This document shows, piece after piece, positions 11,161 through 22,700 of a stretch of 64,000 bases of DNA. Under the pieces are notes generated by a model. That model ran no database searches. It was not told where the DNA came from and saw only the letters and a program-made list of their open reading frames with translations. Where the stretch lies: NCBI GenBank assembly GCA_004194705.1, contig SADC01000517.1:1-64000 (forward strand). Direction: 5' to 3'. The DNA is from Ditylenchus dipsaci (Eukaryota > Nematoda > Chromadorea > Rhabditida > Anguinidae). How positions within the stretch are numbered: the first letter of the stretch is position 1; each line of letters begins with the position of its first letter. Made by a program: the position numbers and the translations under genes.

Positions 11161-11583
11161 CAGGGTGTCCAAAAAAAAATCCCTACACTTCAAGGGCACT
11201 GTACAACCATTTTTTTATTTCACTTTTTCTTGAACGATATGTCATTTTGTAGCCCTGGAAATTCTCTATCAAATGGTATAAAAACATTTTATTACTGAAA
11301 AAAAAATTTGGATAAATTGACAGGACAAAATTAAAAAATCTCGATTTCAAATCCGGGAATTGACCATTAATTACCTTAAAAAAACTGAAAATTCCGGATT
11401 TGAAATCGAGGTTTTTAATTTTGTGTTGTCAATTTTATCCATATTATCCATATTTTTTTTGTTCACGACCATTTGATAGAGAATTTCAGGGCTACAAAGT
11501 GACATATCGTTTAAGGAAAGTGAAATAAAAAATGGTCGTACCAGTCCGTTGAATTGTAGGGATTTTTTATTTGGGACACCCTG
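11161..11583. mobile_element. Mariner-like foldback MITE (423 bp)
   Basis: Ends CAGGGTGTCCAAAAAAAAAT and its complement, flanked by TA. The two halves are inverted over most of their length (TTGAACGATATGTCA arm). No transposase. Confidence 0.8.
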
Positions 11584-11639
11584 TATTTTTCATAACCCAC
11601 CACAGTTCCGACGGATAATTCATGCACTACCAATTAAAA

Positions 11640-11893
11640 GGGACTCATATAAAAAGGCCCCCCAAATTTTTGAAAATTTTTGCCTTGGTCCCCTGTTGTT
11701 TTGTTCAGAATTCAAAATTTATGATGTATTTGATGATTAATAAAATAATTATTGTGTTTGTTATGCAAATTTAAATATTAGCTGCTAACTGAAAGAATAT
11801 AAAATTATAAAATTGTAAAAAAATTCCAAAAAAAACAGGGGGGACCAAGGCAAATATTTTCAAAAATTTGGGGGCCCTTTCTATATGAGTTCC
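11640..11893. mobile_element. hAT-like MITE with GGACTCATAT ends
   Basis: Inverted ends GGGACTCATAT and ATATGAGTTCC are flanked by a perfect 8-bp duplication AATTAAAA (11632-11639, 11894-11901). Subterminal block TGCCTTGGTCCCCTGTTG is shared with elements at 5279, 60043 and 61241. Confidence 0.85.
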
Positions 11894-11899
11894 AATTAA

Positions 11900-12116
11900 A
11901 AGGCCATTGCCGTCTCCGACAAGCGGTTGTCCCCCGCTAATTCAATTTTTTTATTTATCGTTGGATTTACGTACGAATTTTCCAACTTGGTTTCTAACAA
12001 AACTATGCCTAAATTAAATTCTGGGTCTTGTTTTGTTAGAAACCAGGCTGAAGTTGAAAGATCAGGCGGAAAATTTTGAATTGGCGGGGACAATTTAGAA
12101 CAGGTGGCAATGGCCT
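11900..12116. mobile_element. TTAA-flanked MITE inserted into the neighbour's target duplication
   Basis: Ends AAGGCCATTGCC and GGCAATGGCCT, flanked by TTAA (11896-11899, 12117-12120). The left TTAA is part of the AATTAAAA duplication of the preceding element, so this one arrived later. Confidence 0.8.
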
Positions 12117-12344
12117 TTAAAGTAGTAATATACTTAGCGCGGATTTTTTAGATCCCAGATTCTGTTTTTGCACTAATTTTAACATGCTGAAGACGGTTTG
12201 ATAAAAGTAAAATGTCATTCTCAGGTTAATTTTGAGTCTTCGTAAAATCGATACAATTACAGTTTACTAGGTGCAACTATCTTGAGATTGTTGAAACTGG
12301 TGCACGTAAGAGTTTTTCGAAGCGGAAACATAAAAACAAATTTG

Positions 12345-13244
12345 GCGCTACTCGGTTTTACCCCTCCAATAATTTTTAGGCTTCGGAATTAGGCTTAGCC
12401 CTTAGGCTTTGGCCTTAGGCTTAGGCTCAGGGCCAAGCCATTACTAATACCAGCTTTTTTTTATTGAAAAGTATGGTTTAGGCTTCGGATTAGGCTTAGG
12501 CATTGGCCCTTAGGCTTAGGCTCAGGCCAAGCCATTACTAATACCAGCTTTTTTTTTTGAAAAGTATGGTTTTAGGTAGCCCTAAAAATTATTGGGAGGG
12601 GTAAAACCGAGCGTTACCACGCATTTGGGCAACCGCATTTGGGCACACCGCATTTGGGCACCCGCATTTGGCACACCGCATTTGGGCCCCGCATTTGGGC
12701 ACCCGCATTTGGGCACCGCATTTGGGCCCGATTTTAAAATTCTATATTTTTTATTATAAATTGAAATTTGTCAATTTTTCGGGCATGGACGTTTGACCTT
12801 AAGCGCTTCGTTGACACGCATTTGGCCGCATCCCATACCATGTACCCCAAAGGGTCAGCCCTTATCCCGTACCATGTACCCCCAAAGGGTCAGCCCTTAT
12901 CCGGACCATGTACCCCAAAGGGGCTTCCTATGAATTAGGTTGCCTGCGAAGGCAGGCAGGTAAAAAATCTAGAAAAGTCAAAATTTTCGATGGAAAGTAT
13001 TCGGACCTGAAATGAATACAATTTTATTATAAACAGTAACATATTGATACATTTCAATTTATAATTTCAAAATATGGAATTTAAAATCGGGCCCAAATGC
13101 GGTGCCAAATGCGGGGGCCAAATGCGGGTGCCAAATGCGGTGTGCCAAATGCGGTGCCCAAATGCGGGTGCCAAATGCGATGTGCCAAATGCGTAGTAAC
13201 CAAACCGAGTAGCTTTTTTGGGAGGGTATAGACGAGTAGCGTCC
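12345..13244. mobile_element. Composite G-tract hAT-like element split by a second element
   Basis: Left end GCGCTACTCGGTTTTACCCC. Right end GTATAGACGAGTAGCGTCC, flanked by CAAATTTG / AAAATTTG (7 of 8 bases alike). A second copy of the terminus (TAAAACCGAG...TAGC) inside is broken by the 12612-13201 insertion. At 12378-12574 two tandem copies of about 102 bases with a TTAGGCTTAGGC core are present. Confidence 0.65.
12612..13201. mobile_element. hAT-like element whose inverted ends are a minisatellite (copy 1)
   Basis: Ends CGTTACCACGCATTTGG and its inverted partner CCAAATGCGTAGTAACC. Inward of each end the motif GCATTTGGGCACCC is repeated about seven to nine times in inverted orientation. 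Flanked by a perfect 8-bp duplication AAACCGAG (12604-12611, 13202-13209). The centre holds three tandem copies of a unit containing CCATGTACCCCAAAGGG. See the sister copy at 29734. Confidence 0.85.
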
Positions 13245-13598
13245 AAAATTTGTCCTAGGTGGACATCCATATTCACTATTCGTACTCGAGTAAATTGTGA
13301 TGTTAATTGAGAATATTGACTGATTAGACCAAAAAAGTAAACTTGCTCACTGTAACTTGTCTTCTTAGATATCCATCCAATTCCTGGTATGTCAATTCAC
13401 CTAAACAACTGAGCATTGGGTACTACTACCTACTCACTTCGATCTGTATACACCTGAGAACCACTGAATACCCGTCCAGGTTCAGATTACGGTTACAGGG
13501 AGAACTGAGTTACGGTTCCAATCCAAATATCGATTCTAAGCCAACCTAGTGTCACACAAAGGGCAATAAACTTGAGATATTCTAGCAGAACAATGGCA

Positions 13599-13604
13599 TT
13601 TATT
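13599..13604 (-). terminator. AATAAA polyadenylation signal of the 13.7-14.9 kb gene
   Basis: AATAAA on the minus strand 78 bases beyond the stop codon, the expected position for mRNA 3' end formation. Confidence 0.6.
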
Positions 13605-13681
13605 CACGAATATACAACAGATATATACAGTACATAACAGGTGTTCTGAAGAATCGGTGATGCTTCTTCTTTTCCATTGGC

Positions 13682-14921
13682 TCAAATCGTCTTGGGAACG
13701 TACTTGTCCTTTGAGAGTCTTGTCCAATACATATGCTCACGGCGTCTCTTCATGGATAACTCGGTACATCGATTTCCACTCCGGATGCTCTTCATGATCT
13801 TGCGATCTGCAGCGATTTTCTTCAGAGTTTCGGAGTTTGGAGGAAGCGCTCGCAGATTCCTAAAATAAAAAAAATTGGCATTCGCTTATAGAAAATTGTC
13901 ATTATTTGACTTACCCTTTCTCAGTGAATTTCGACGGGACAGGCTGCGTAGTCTTGGTCGTTTTCTTCGGTCCAGGCTGGCAGGTCTTCCCGACAGGTTT
14001 CTTCTGTTTCGGAACTGTTGAGCGAGGGACTTCTTCCTCCTCTTCATTGCGTTTCTTCTTCCACAAATAGCAGTAGAGCAGCAAGCCGATGAGACCAAGT
14101 AGAGCGAGAAGGCCGACACTCCGAGGACAATTCCAACGATAGCAAGCGTAGACAAAGAATTTGAAGCAGAGCTGTAGACATCAGTGGGCGACGGTCGTTT
14201 GCTTTCATCAGTTGCTTGTACTTCTGAAAGTGAACACACATTAACTTAGGCAAAACGATGAAAGGAGAGAAACTCACGAAGAGAGCCTTGAACTCACAGT
14301 CGGGAGTCGGTCAACGATACATTTGCCACATAGCATCTCCATCAGAATTCTTATCCATATCCACTTGCAGGATACCGAAATAGGATTTCCACCAGAAGAG
14401 TATGTCGCTTTCCGCATCAAGATTGAACTGAACTTGCGATCCGTCAACTTTCAGTAGTCTATCATCTGAAATGCACTCAAATATATACAACTTCTTGTAA
14501 AACGTCTCGTCAACCTGTGATGATGTTGAACGTTGCAACGCCCTTACTATCTTTCGACCATTCCATCTTTAAATCGCAACCATTTTGGAATGAGAAGCCG
14601 GCTCTGAAATTGAAAACTATTTTTTTTTGTTTTTTAATCGAAAAGCATACTCGATTAAACTTCCACTATCTTCGAGGCACTTTGGACGAAACAGAGTGAA
14701 GGCGAGCTTGTTTTTGTCATCGAGCACGAACACAGCATTATCTCGAGCCTTGCCAGGTCAACGGATAGCCACCTACAAATAAAGGAATTATGAACAAGTG
14801 TGAAAGTCACAAATGCTGAAGATCTCACTTTTCTGTTTGCCATCAATTCAGAAGCACTTTGAATGATAGGAGCAGCATTGATTCCACCAATAGACGAGAA
14901 AAGCAGAGCTAAGAACACCAT
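13682..14921 (-). CDS. Signal-peptide, single-pass membrane protein of unknown family
   Basis: Six exons on the minus strand: 14829-14921, 14651-14772, 14515-14603, 14278-14465, 13915-14223 and 13682-13859. It starts MVFLALLFSSIGGINA, a clear secretion signal; an ectodomain of about 170 residues follows, with DKNKLAFTLFRPKCLEDSG and FWWKSYFGILQVDMDKNSDG; then a transmembrane helix (AIVGIVLGVSAF...), an acidic-basic juxtamembrane run (WKKKRNEEEEE) and a basic cytoplasmic tail of about 100 residues ending VPKTI. I recognise no family. Oddities: in-frame TGA codons at 14758-14760 and 14311-14313, both in the context CGT-TGA-CC, and a one-base C-run shortening near 14097 inside the helix. For the first TGA a weaker acceptor (GGCAAG) would skip it. 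Another one-base loss at the 14278 donor is needed to keep phase. Confidence 0.7.
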
Positions 14922-15079
14922 CCAATGCAACAGCGATGATTGGAGGACACTTCCGATTTGCGGCACATTTCTTTTCAGGAATATTTTGCTTGGAGCACAG
15001 ACGAAATTCTTTTGCACACAGAGCAACTGACTTTCACGGAGACGAATGCGATAAATAACAAGCTTCTGAATGTTCTTGC

Positions 15080-15087
15080 TTTATATA
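15080..15087 (-). promoter_or_regulatory. TATA box of the minus-strand gene
   Basis: TATATAA on the minus strand about 160 bases before the chosen ATG, leaving room for a 5' leader of roughly 120 bases. The leader contains an upstream ATG at 15026 in the same frame, so a longer N terminus is possible, but the 14921 start gives the better signal peptide. Confidence 0.5.
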
Positions 15088-17498
15088 CTCAAAAGCTTCA
15101 CACGGTTCGGTTGGGCGCTTTCTTCCATGAAAGACAAAAAATATTTTCTTTGTCTGCAAGACCAAGCATCAAAGTTTAGTTTGACCAATTTCACCGCATT
15201 TTCAGAACCGAAGGCGGAGTTTTTGATGCATACAAGCGCTCTATTTCTCACCACGTAGATGGATTTTGGCAATGGCTTCTCACTTGATTCAAACGTACTT
15301 CTTTGTTTTTCAAACCAACAAACTTTGTATCACCCATACTGTGTCAAGGTGAAACCATCTTCCAATCACTCCACCCCCAGTTCTGCTCCGACTCCGAAAT
15401 GATGAATGGTCATGCTCTTACTGCTACTCAATTTTGTGGTGTCTTTGTCCTAAGAATCGTTTATCGAACATGACTCGTGAGCATGGAGAGGGGCTTCTAG
15501 TTGTGGGCCAGGTGTGGAGGTGGTGCCGGATTCAGAGCTAACTACTTTTATTTCTTGTGTGAAATGAATACTTGACCATCTGCACCGATTTTTGCTTAGT
15601 TTATTAAAATTCCAACTCTTAAGCCTAGCTTGACTTTCCTAAAAATTTCTTTTATTTTCAGGTGGTTTACGTGGAAAAAAGCCCTTTGAAGTGGTGCTTC
15701 AAGTGCTTTTCTGCTCTTCACAAATGAGTGTGTGTGTCAGAAAATGGTCGACTATCATTAGTAATGTGTGAGCAGCATTGGATTTCAAAAAGTCTAATTC
15801 GGAGTCTAATTATGAAAATCCATATATCTTAGCCATGCTAATGTATTATGGAAGAAATTTATATCTCATCTGAAAGCCACTGAGTTTCTCTTTCGACCCC
15901 AAACCCCTTTTTGCAATTTCAATTCACATGCTTATTCACAACCTTATACTTAAATATAGCCCTGCTTCCTGGCGTCATTTTGAGTATATGGATGTGCTCT
16001 ACTATGTCGATTAAATTGCAAAAAAACGTCAGTTTTGAAAGAATACCAAAATCCTACGCCTCGAAAATACTCATGTCTTCCCTGGTCAAACCTTCGATAG
16101 CTACCCAATTTTGTCAAAATTATCTAATTAGAGAAAATGCGGTATATGCAAAACATAGCATACCAACAAAATCACTATCAGGAACTAGGGTTTACTGTTA
16201 CAGAAAGTGGGATTTCATGCTTTTTGGCGGTATGTTGCTGAGGATTTATAGTTAATACATGTAAAATTTTTGATCCAAACAAATAATTGTAACACTTCTA
16301 AAAAAGTAGTTACTTGAATATGCAGCATAACGCGTCTTTTTGTGAACAGTAGACACCATACATAAAGCAGAAAGACTGCACCAGATATTGCTTCAAAGTA
16401 TAATAAAAGGGCTTAAAGTGGTTGACAAGACTCGCAAAAATGGCTTTTGCGTAAAGCTTAAATTTCGTTGGAAAAACCTGAACTTTTGACATCGGAACCA
16501 TGTTAAGCATGGTTGATTTACTTCAAAAACTACTCTTCGATTCTCAAAGTTATTGTAAAATTTTAAATTTTTCTCAAGACAGCAATCATTCAAATACTAA
16601 AATTCTCAAGATTGGCCCTTAAATTATTTTTCTTTCATTCGTCCCTCAAAACTCAATAAGCATTGAATAAAATGGTTTTTTTTTCGACGAAAAATGACTA
16701 AAATTAATTTATTTTGTCAAATAAACTTTATTTTCAAAATTTTGAGTTTGCAGAGCTGTTAAAGAGCGTGTTCACGCTAATAACTTTAATTTCAAATGTT
16801 TGGATTCCCGGGCACAGTTTTTTAAAGAGACGAAATCTATTTTAAATTCGGATAATCATTTCAGTTTTTTTGGTGTTTTTTTATCATCAAAATTTTTCAT
16901 CATCAAATATTTTGGCTCCATAAGAAAAACGGGTGCACGCAAAATGGAACTTTTTTTTCGCATGAGCTTATATGCGTGCGCATGCCCTTTATGTATTTAT
17001 AGCGCTTCACTTTAAGTACATTCAAACCTCGATATAACTAACCCTGGAGACCGGCTAGGAATTGTTTATACGAGGGCTTCGTTGTATCGAGGGTATACTA
17101 TTAGTCATATAACGTAATTATTGGCCAATAGGAGTCAAGATTTTTAAAGATTTTTTGATATTTTAATTATCGATTTTTTTCTAACTATTGAGATAAGGCT
17201 ACGAAAAAGAGTATAAAAATGTTGAAGATTTGCTGAGAAACCTCTTTAAAAATATCGTGACAAAACTAACACCAAGCTTTATTGTTTGGGGATGGTAGTA
17301 CCGATAAAGTGGTACTCGGGTGGTGGTACCACGGCAATTACCAGATATCCCTACTCAGGCTGATAGTACTCAGAAAGGTGATGAAAAATTGATCCAAGTG
17401 GACTACACTTGCATTTGTTGGTACATGGGGCATCCACAAAACTTGTTTACAGGTAGTGACAACTAAATGGTAGTATTCAGCTGGGGTTACTCAGGTGG
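15088..17498. other. Intergenic, mostly unexplained; one lone pogo-like end
   Basis: A-T-rich sequence with no supported exon. At 17019 a lone end CATTCAAACCTCGATATAAC followed by CCTGGAGACCGGC looks like a truncated pogo-like element. A 114-residue open stretch at 15911-16255 has no splice or homology support. Confidence 0.5.
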
Positions 17499-17500
17499 TA

Positions 17501-17944
17501 CAGTCGACACTCGATATAAGGACACTCGATATAAGGACAGAAGTTCGTCCCCGCCTCGGGTACGACACTTTTTTTAGCCCGATTTTCGAAAATTTTCACC
17601 GGTTTGTTTTGACAGTTTGGTTTCAAATATCGCAAGGATTCCGATTTTGCCGATCGTTTTTTCAGAAATCCAGATTTTTTTCTTCTAAAAAAAGCGAAAA
17701 TTCGATATAAGGACAGGGATTTTTGAAAAAGCCTGTGTTTAAATCGAGTTTTTGCTTTTTTTATAGGAAAAAAATCTGGATTTCTGAAAACGATCGGCAA
17801 AATCGGAATCCTTGCGATATTGAAACCAAACTGTCAAAACAAAACCGGTGAAATTTTCGAAAATCGGGCTAAAAAAAGTGTCGTACCCAAGGCGGGAAGA
17901 ACTTTTGCCGGTCCCCTGAGTGTCCTTATATCGAGAGTCGACTG
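17501..17944. mobile_element. Pogo-like foldback MITE, 444-bp family, copy 1
   Basis: Ends CAGTCGACACTCGATATAAG and its inverted partner, TA on both flanks; the whole element folds back on itself. The copy at 26372-26815 has exactly the same length, in inverted order. Confidence 0.85.
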
Positions 17945-18020
17945 TAGTATTTGTATCACTGTTCGAAGTCTACATTTAGGTAGTACCATCTTGGTATTCG
18001 AATTAGTGCAAAACGAATTA

Positions 18021-18202
18021 CAGTCAAACCTCGATAATCCGCCACCGCCGCTAAGCCGCCACCCTCGATAACCGCCACCCTCGATAAGCCCGATTTGGCT
18101 GCCGTCAGAGAAACTCACAAAGTTTACCCCGCTAAACCGCCACCTCGATAATCCGCCACCCTCGTATCGGTCCCATGGGTGGCGATTATCGAGGTTTGAC
18201 TG
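18021..18202. mobile_element. Pogo-like MITE with CGATAATCCGCCACC ends
   Basis: Ends CAGTCAAACCTCGATAATCC and inverted partner, flanked by TA. Interior repeats CCGCCACCCTCGATAA. No ORF. Confidence 0.85.
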
Positions 18203-19315
18203 TAGTGCAAAAATGACAAAAAGACAGCGGTTATATGTGAGCAAAAACCTTGAATTCAAGAAATCGAGAAGAGAAACACCAATATAAAATGCGAAAATTG
18301 CAAATCTTTAGGTTCAAACGGCTTTAGGGTCAAACGTCGGGTACCCAATGTCTTCATGTCAATTCAACCCCTCCCCTCGTTGGAGTACACTAGATTTAGA
18401 TAGGAATGGGTATTTGGATGGAACCGGAACTCAGTTCTCTCTGACAATGTTGAAGTTTTCCGTCAATAAAAAAATTCAGTGATTACATTTTTCTCCAGCT
18501 ATTGTTAATTGTTAAATTTGAGTCATCCGGCTGAGTTCGAACTCAGCCGGTCACCTAATATTCGACTAAAATTTAGTCAAAAATGACCCTAAAATGACTC
18601 GGCGGTAAACGGGATAATTAACAAATTTAGTTGTCTTCTTCTGCTGCTAAAGCTCAAGTCGAAAAAATACAAATATCAATCAAATACCTTAGGTCTATTG
18701 CGAATTTTTATATTAAAAAAGTTACTAATTTCGATTTAAATAAAAGATCTCTGATTTATATCCAACTAATGCTTTTCTATTCTTTTTGTACTATTGATTG
18801 TGGGAACAATGCTGTACTTTGTGTGAATTCTCTTCGAATTTTTCCCTTGTTTCAAGATAGCTTATCTTTTTCTTCGACTGGACCAAATTAAATAAATTAG
18901 TTCTTTTTATCATTTTTTCAATAGCGAATAATTTTTTTAATGCTTTCTAAGTTTTATTTAGATTAAATTTGAAAAGGGTAAGGCAATTGGGACCATTCTT
19001 TGTTGTTTTAGCCATGGTTAGGAAATTAATCAATTCTGATTACTTTTGATCATAATCAAAAAATCACAAATTTGTGTCCTTTTTCTGGCCATCTGTTTCA
19101 GTTTCCAGCTGTTAAACCCAAAAATTAAACAGTTCTGCTTTTGACAGCTAGGAACATTTCTACAAAAATCTGTATTGTAAATACAAAAGCAACACAATAA
19201 AATCTGGATTTTCGGAGTATAGTCGAAAGTGACCAAATTTCGACGCTACTTGGTGATAACAATTGAATTTGCGTTAATTTGCCTATCAAAAACTGAGATT
19301 CGCGGTCCGTTTCTT
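18203..19315. other. No recognisable feature
   Basis: Unremarkable A-T-rich intergenic sequence; nothing supported on either strand. Confidence 0.5.
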
Positions 19316-19735
19316 AAGCTCTCCCCACACTCCCGCATAACACGAGTCGCTTAACAAACTTTCAAACAGTTCTCCATAAACACTTTTATTTTAATTTTCA
19401 GTTATCTTGTACTCAAAAGGACCGCTAGAATCTAGTAAACGTTTTGGTAGTAGAATATTCTCAGTATATATAAAAATATTTCGGAATTGACAAAAGTAAG
19501 TCGCGTAACAGCCTGTTATGTGAGTCGACCCGCGTAACACGCTGTTACGCTACTCACTTTTGTCAATTTCAAAAAATTTTGTATATAACGAACAAGTATT
19601 TTACTACCAAAACGTTCGCTAGATTAGCGTCATTTGAGTACAAGATAACTGAAAATTAAAATAAAAAATATTTGTCTGGAACTGTTTGAAAGTTTGATAC
19701 GCGACTCGTGTTACGCGGGAGTGTGGGGAGAGCTT
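19316..19735. mobile_element. Foldback element with AAGCTCTCCCCACACTCC ends
   Basis: A 420-bp near-palindrome: ends AAGCTCTCCCCACACTCCCG and complement, then arms with TTTTCAGTTATCTTGTACTC and complement, with a GTAACA-rich loop. Target duplication not resolved. It lies just upstream of the transporter gene. Confidence 0.7.
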
Positions 19736-19772
19736 TACTGTTTATGGTGTAGTTAGTTCTGTATATGTTCAG

Positions 19773-22700
19773 ATGCCAAGCCCGATTCCAAATCCAATTG
19801 GAACACCCGCCTCCTGGTATTCTCCCAGCCAAGCACTTCTCATTGGTTTGGGCTTGGAGTGGTGGATATAGCTGTGAATGTGTTGGACTGGCTTGGGATG
19901 GGAAATTCTTCACAATTGACAACATCCAGCACTGGTTTGACTTCCGCTACTACAACTTCACTATCAACCCTGTGGACTTCATGGTAAATACTACTATAAT
20001 GGAGAACTGTGTTTCTCAAAATGGCATCATTTTAAGGCAGTGGCAATTTTGAGGGTATGCATATTGTTAGGCGGAGCTGTAGGCGTCTACTCCAACCCAA
20101 GGGCGGAGCGGAGGCGTGTGCTCGCTACAGCAACATAACTTTCGCCTTCATTCTCTTAATTGTGGCCTTTTCGCCTGCTAAACTTTAGCCTTCTATGAGA
20201 ATGATACTGTCCAACTGCTGTAGCGACTGGATTCTGATGAGTTGGTGCATCATTGCCTCACTGTTTGTTCAGGTCTTTTTTCAAGTGAAAAAGACGTGCA
20301 AAAAAAAGCGAAAAAAAAAATCCGTATTAGGGGGGCTAATACGGATATGTGTTCAGAATATTAGAATCTCAAAAAGACGTCAAAATATTGCTAGGGCACT
20401 TACCGTATTTACTCTAATAGTAGCCCCCCCCCTCTAATTGCAGACTTCCCCCAGAGTAAATACGGTAGGCTGTTTTGGTAAAAAAGGTCTCGGAACCACC
20501 TGAGGGTCGAATTTGAGAGGGTGATGTTTGATAGAAACTCAGTTGTATTCATAAAAATCATTCAATTTCTATTTGCAAACGATATTTTACAGGGCATTTG
20601 GGTGAGTGTGTTTGCAAGAGTTAGGGAGGAGACCCATGCAAGGACTGGTCATCAAAGATTCCTCGACGCTGAAGACGACGATGAATACTTTACTGAACTC
20701 CAAAAGGTATACATCATCGAATATTACCTTCAACTCAGCCCAATGTTGTAGAAAGAAGCTGAAGTGGAGGCGAAAAAGAGGGAAACCTTTGCCATGCTTT
20801 TCCGCCTGTTCAACTACATGGCAGAGAGTGGGCCTTCTACTCCGTGGCTTTTTCTTTCTTGTTTCTTTACTCTTTGTGTGGGTGATCTATAAATTCACTC
20901 TGCGAATTCAAAGTAAGAGTTTAGCCCGAGTTTTTGTGCCCTACTACACTGGTGAAGTGGTAGGCAGTGTCTTCGGCGCTGACGCTTCATATGAAAAACT
21001 GCACAAGTGTGTAGGCATCATGGCTTTGCTATCACTTTCTAGGCTGGTTTTTTTGGGTTCTTTCCGAAATTCTAATTATTTGTTTTAGTGCTGTGTTCGG
21101 AGGCTTCCGTGGAGGCTTCTTCACCTACTCGCAGGCTAGAGGTTGCTTTTTTGAACTAGTACTGCTTGCAATAGTTTTTTTTAATAAAAAAGAATTTTAG
21201 TTGACCGCCGGATACGGGATGACCTTTTCCGGTCATTAGTCCAACAAGAAATGGGCTTTTTTGATGAAAATAAAACCGGTAACAGTTTGATAATTTCGAG
21301 CAAAACAAAATGTAGATGCAAAAATTAAAACTGGGAAGCTTTTCTGTTTTCTACATTTCATTAATACAGTCAAAGCTCGACTTACTCGGTCTTTAGTGAA
21401 AGACCCCATTTGTAGGAAGATGTTACTTTATCAAATTACAGTCAACGCTCTCCATACTGACCTTCTGAAGACCGGCATCTAGATTTTCTTATGCTGAACG
21501 ATCATTATAGAGAAAGTCGACTATTGCGGCAAAATTCAGCCGAACAAGAGCAAAATTGTAATAGAAATCGTTCGTTATACAGAGCATCAATTATAACTAC
21601 TTTAAAGCAAACCAACCAAACCAGAAAAATTGGTTTCTTATAGAGTGAGTTCGTCGTCGAGGGGTTCGTTATGGAGAGCGTCAACTGTATTAAATATCTA
21701 TATCTCATTTTTGTAGTAGCAAAAAGCTACCACCTCTTTTTATCGATTTAACACTCCATTTGCAGGTGAAATTTGTTCTCGTCTGAACTCTGACTGCCAG
21801 ACCATGTCCAACACTCTGTCCTTGTACATGAACGTGTTGACCAGAAATTTGACCATGCTCTGTGGTTCTTTGATCTTCATGTTTTCTCTGTCCTGGCGCT
21901 TGACTGTGGTCACTTTATCGCCGTGCCTATCATTTTCCTAGTGTCTAAAGTGTATGGAGTGTACTATGATGTGAGTGATTTGCGCAATTCATCATTCAAT
22001 CAACAAATCGATAATGATTTAGAGACTGGCAGAAGAAAGTCAGACGTCCATAGCAAAGGCCAACGATGTTGCCGAGGAGGTGTTGAGTGCCATTAGAACT
22101 GTCAAGTCTTTTGCTTGTGAGAAGTTTGAATCTTTGAGATTTCTCAGCTTCCTAAATGTGACTCTTGGCATCGGCGCCAGAAAGTCGGTTGCGCATGTTG
22201 GCTTCTTGCTGACTACTGAGGTGGAGCCCGACTTGTTATCATAGGCGTACCAGGGTGGAGGGGTATAAATGAAGACGATAACCACACCGCCCCCTCCCCG
22301 TTAGGATTTTTTAGCTTTTTTTAGTTCTTTTTAGCTTTTTTTAGCCTTTTTTAGCCTTTTTGCTTTTTCAGACCCCTCCCCCCTCCGACGTCAGAAAATC
22401 CTGGGTGCGCCTATGCTTGTTATAAAACATTTTTATAAAAAGTATGTTTTTGCAGTTTCTGCAAATGGGCATATTGACAGCTGTGCTGGCTTATGGAGGT
22501 CATTTGGTTATTCAAGGAAAGGTAGCAATTCTTAATGCAAAGTTACTTCAAATTATTGTAATGCTCTTAAGATAAACGCTGGACTTCTCGTGTCTTTTCT
22601 GCTCTACAATTTCAATTGGGCGAGAATTTGAGAGAGTTAGGAGAAGTATGGAATGGTCTGATGCAAGCTGTAGGTATGTGTTTTAAACATGTAAACAGGA

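Noticed and set aside
13067..13276. Minus-strand frame rich in AFG and HLAP
   Set aside because: Translation of the CCAAATGCGG minisatellite inside a hAT-like element.
14044..14277. Alternative minus-strand frame over the transmembrane exon
   Set aside because: It lacks a hydrophobic helix and acidic run; the other frame gives a transmembrane segment continued by WKKKRNEEEEE after one C-run correction and fits the next exon's phase.
15911..16255. 114-residue plus-strand frame
   Set aside because: No recognisable motif, no polyadenylation signal or splice sites in place; composition looks like A-T-rich chance sequence.
17477..17800. 107-residue minus-strand frame (similar ones at 26335-26706 and 26576-26821)
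   Set aside because: Both are translations of 444-bp foldback MITEs; similarity between them reflects the shared element.
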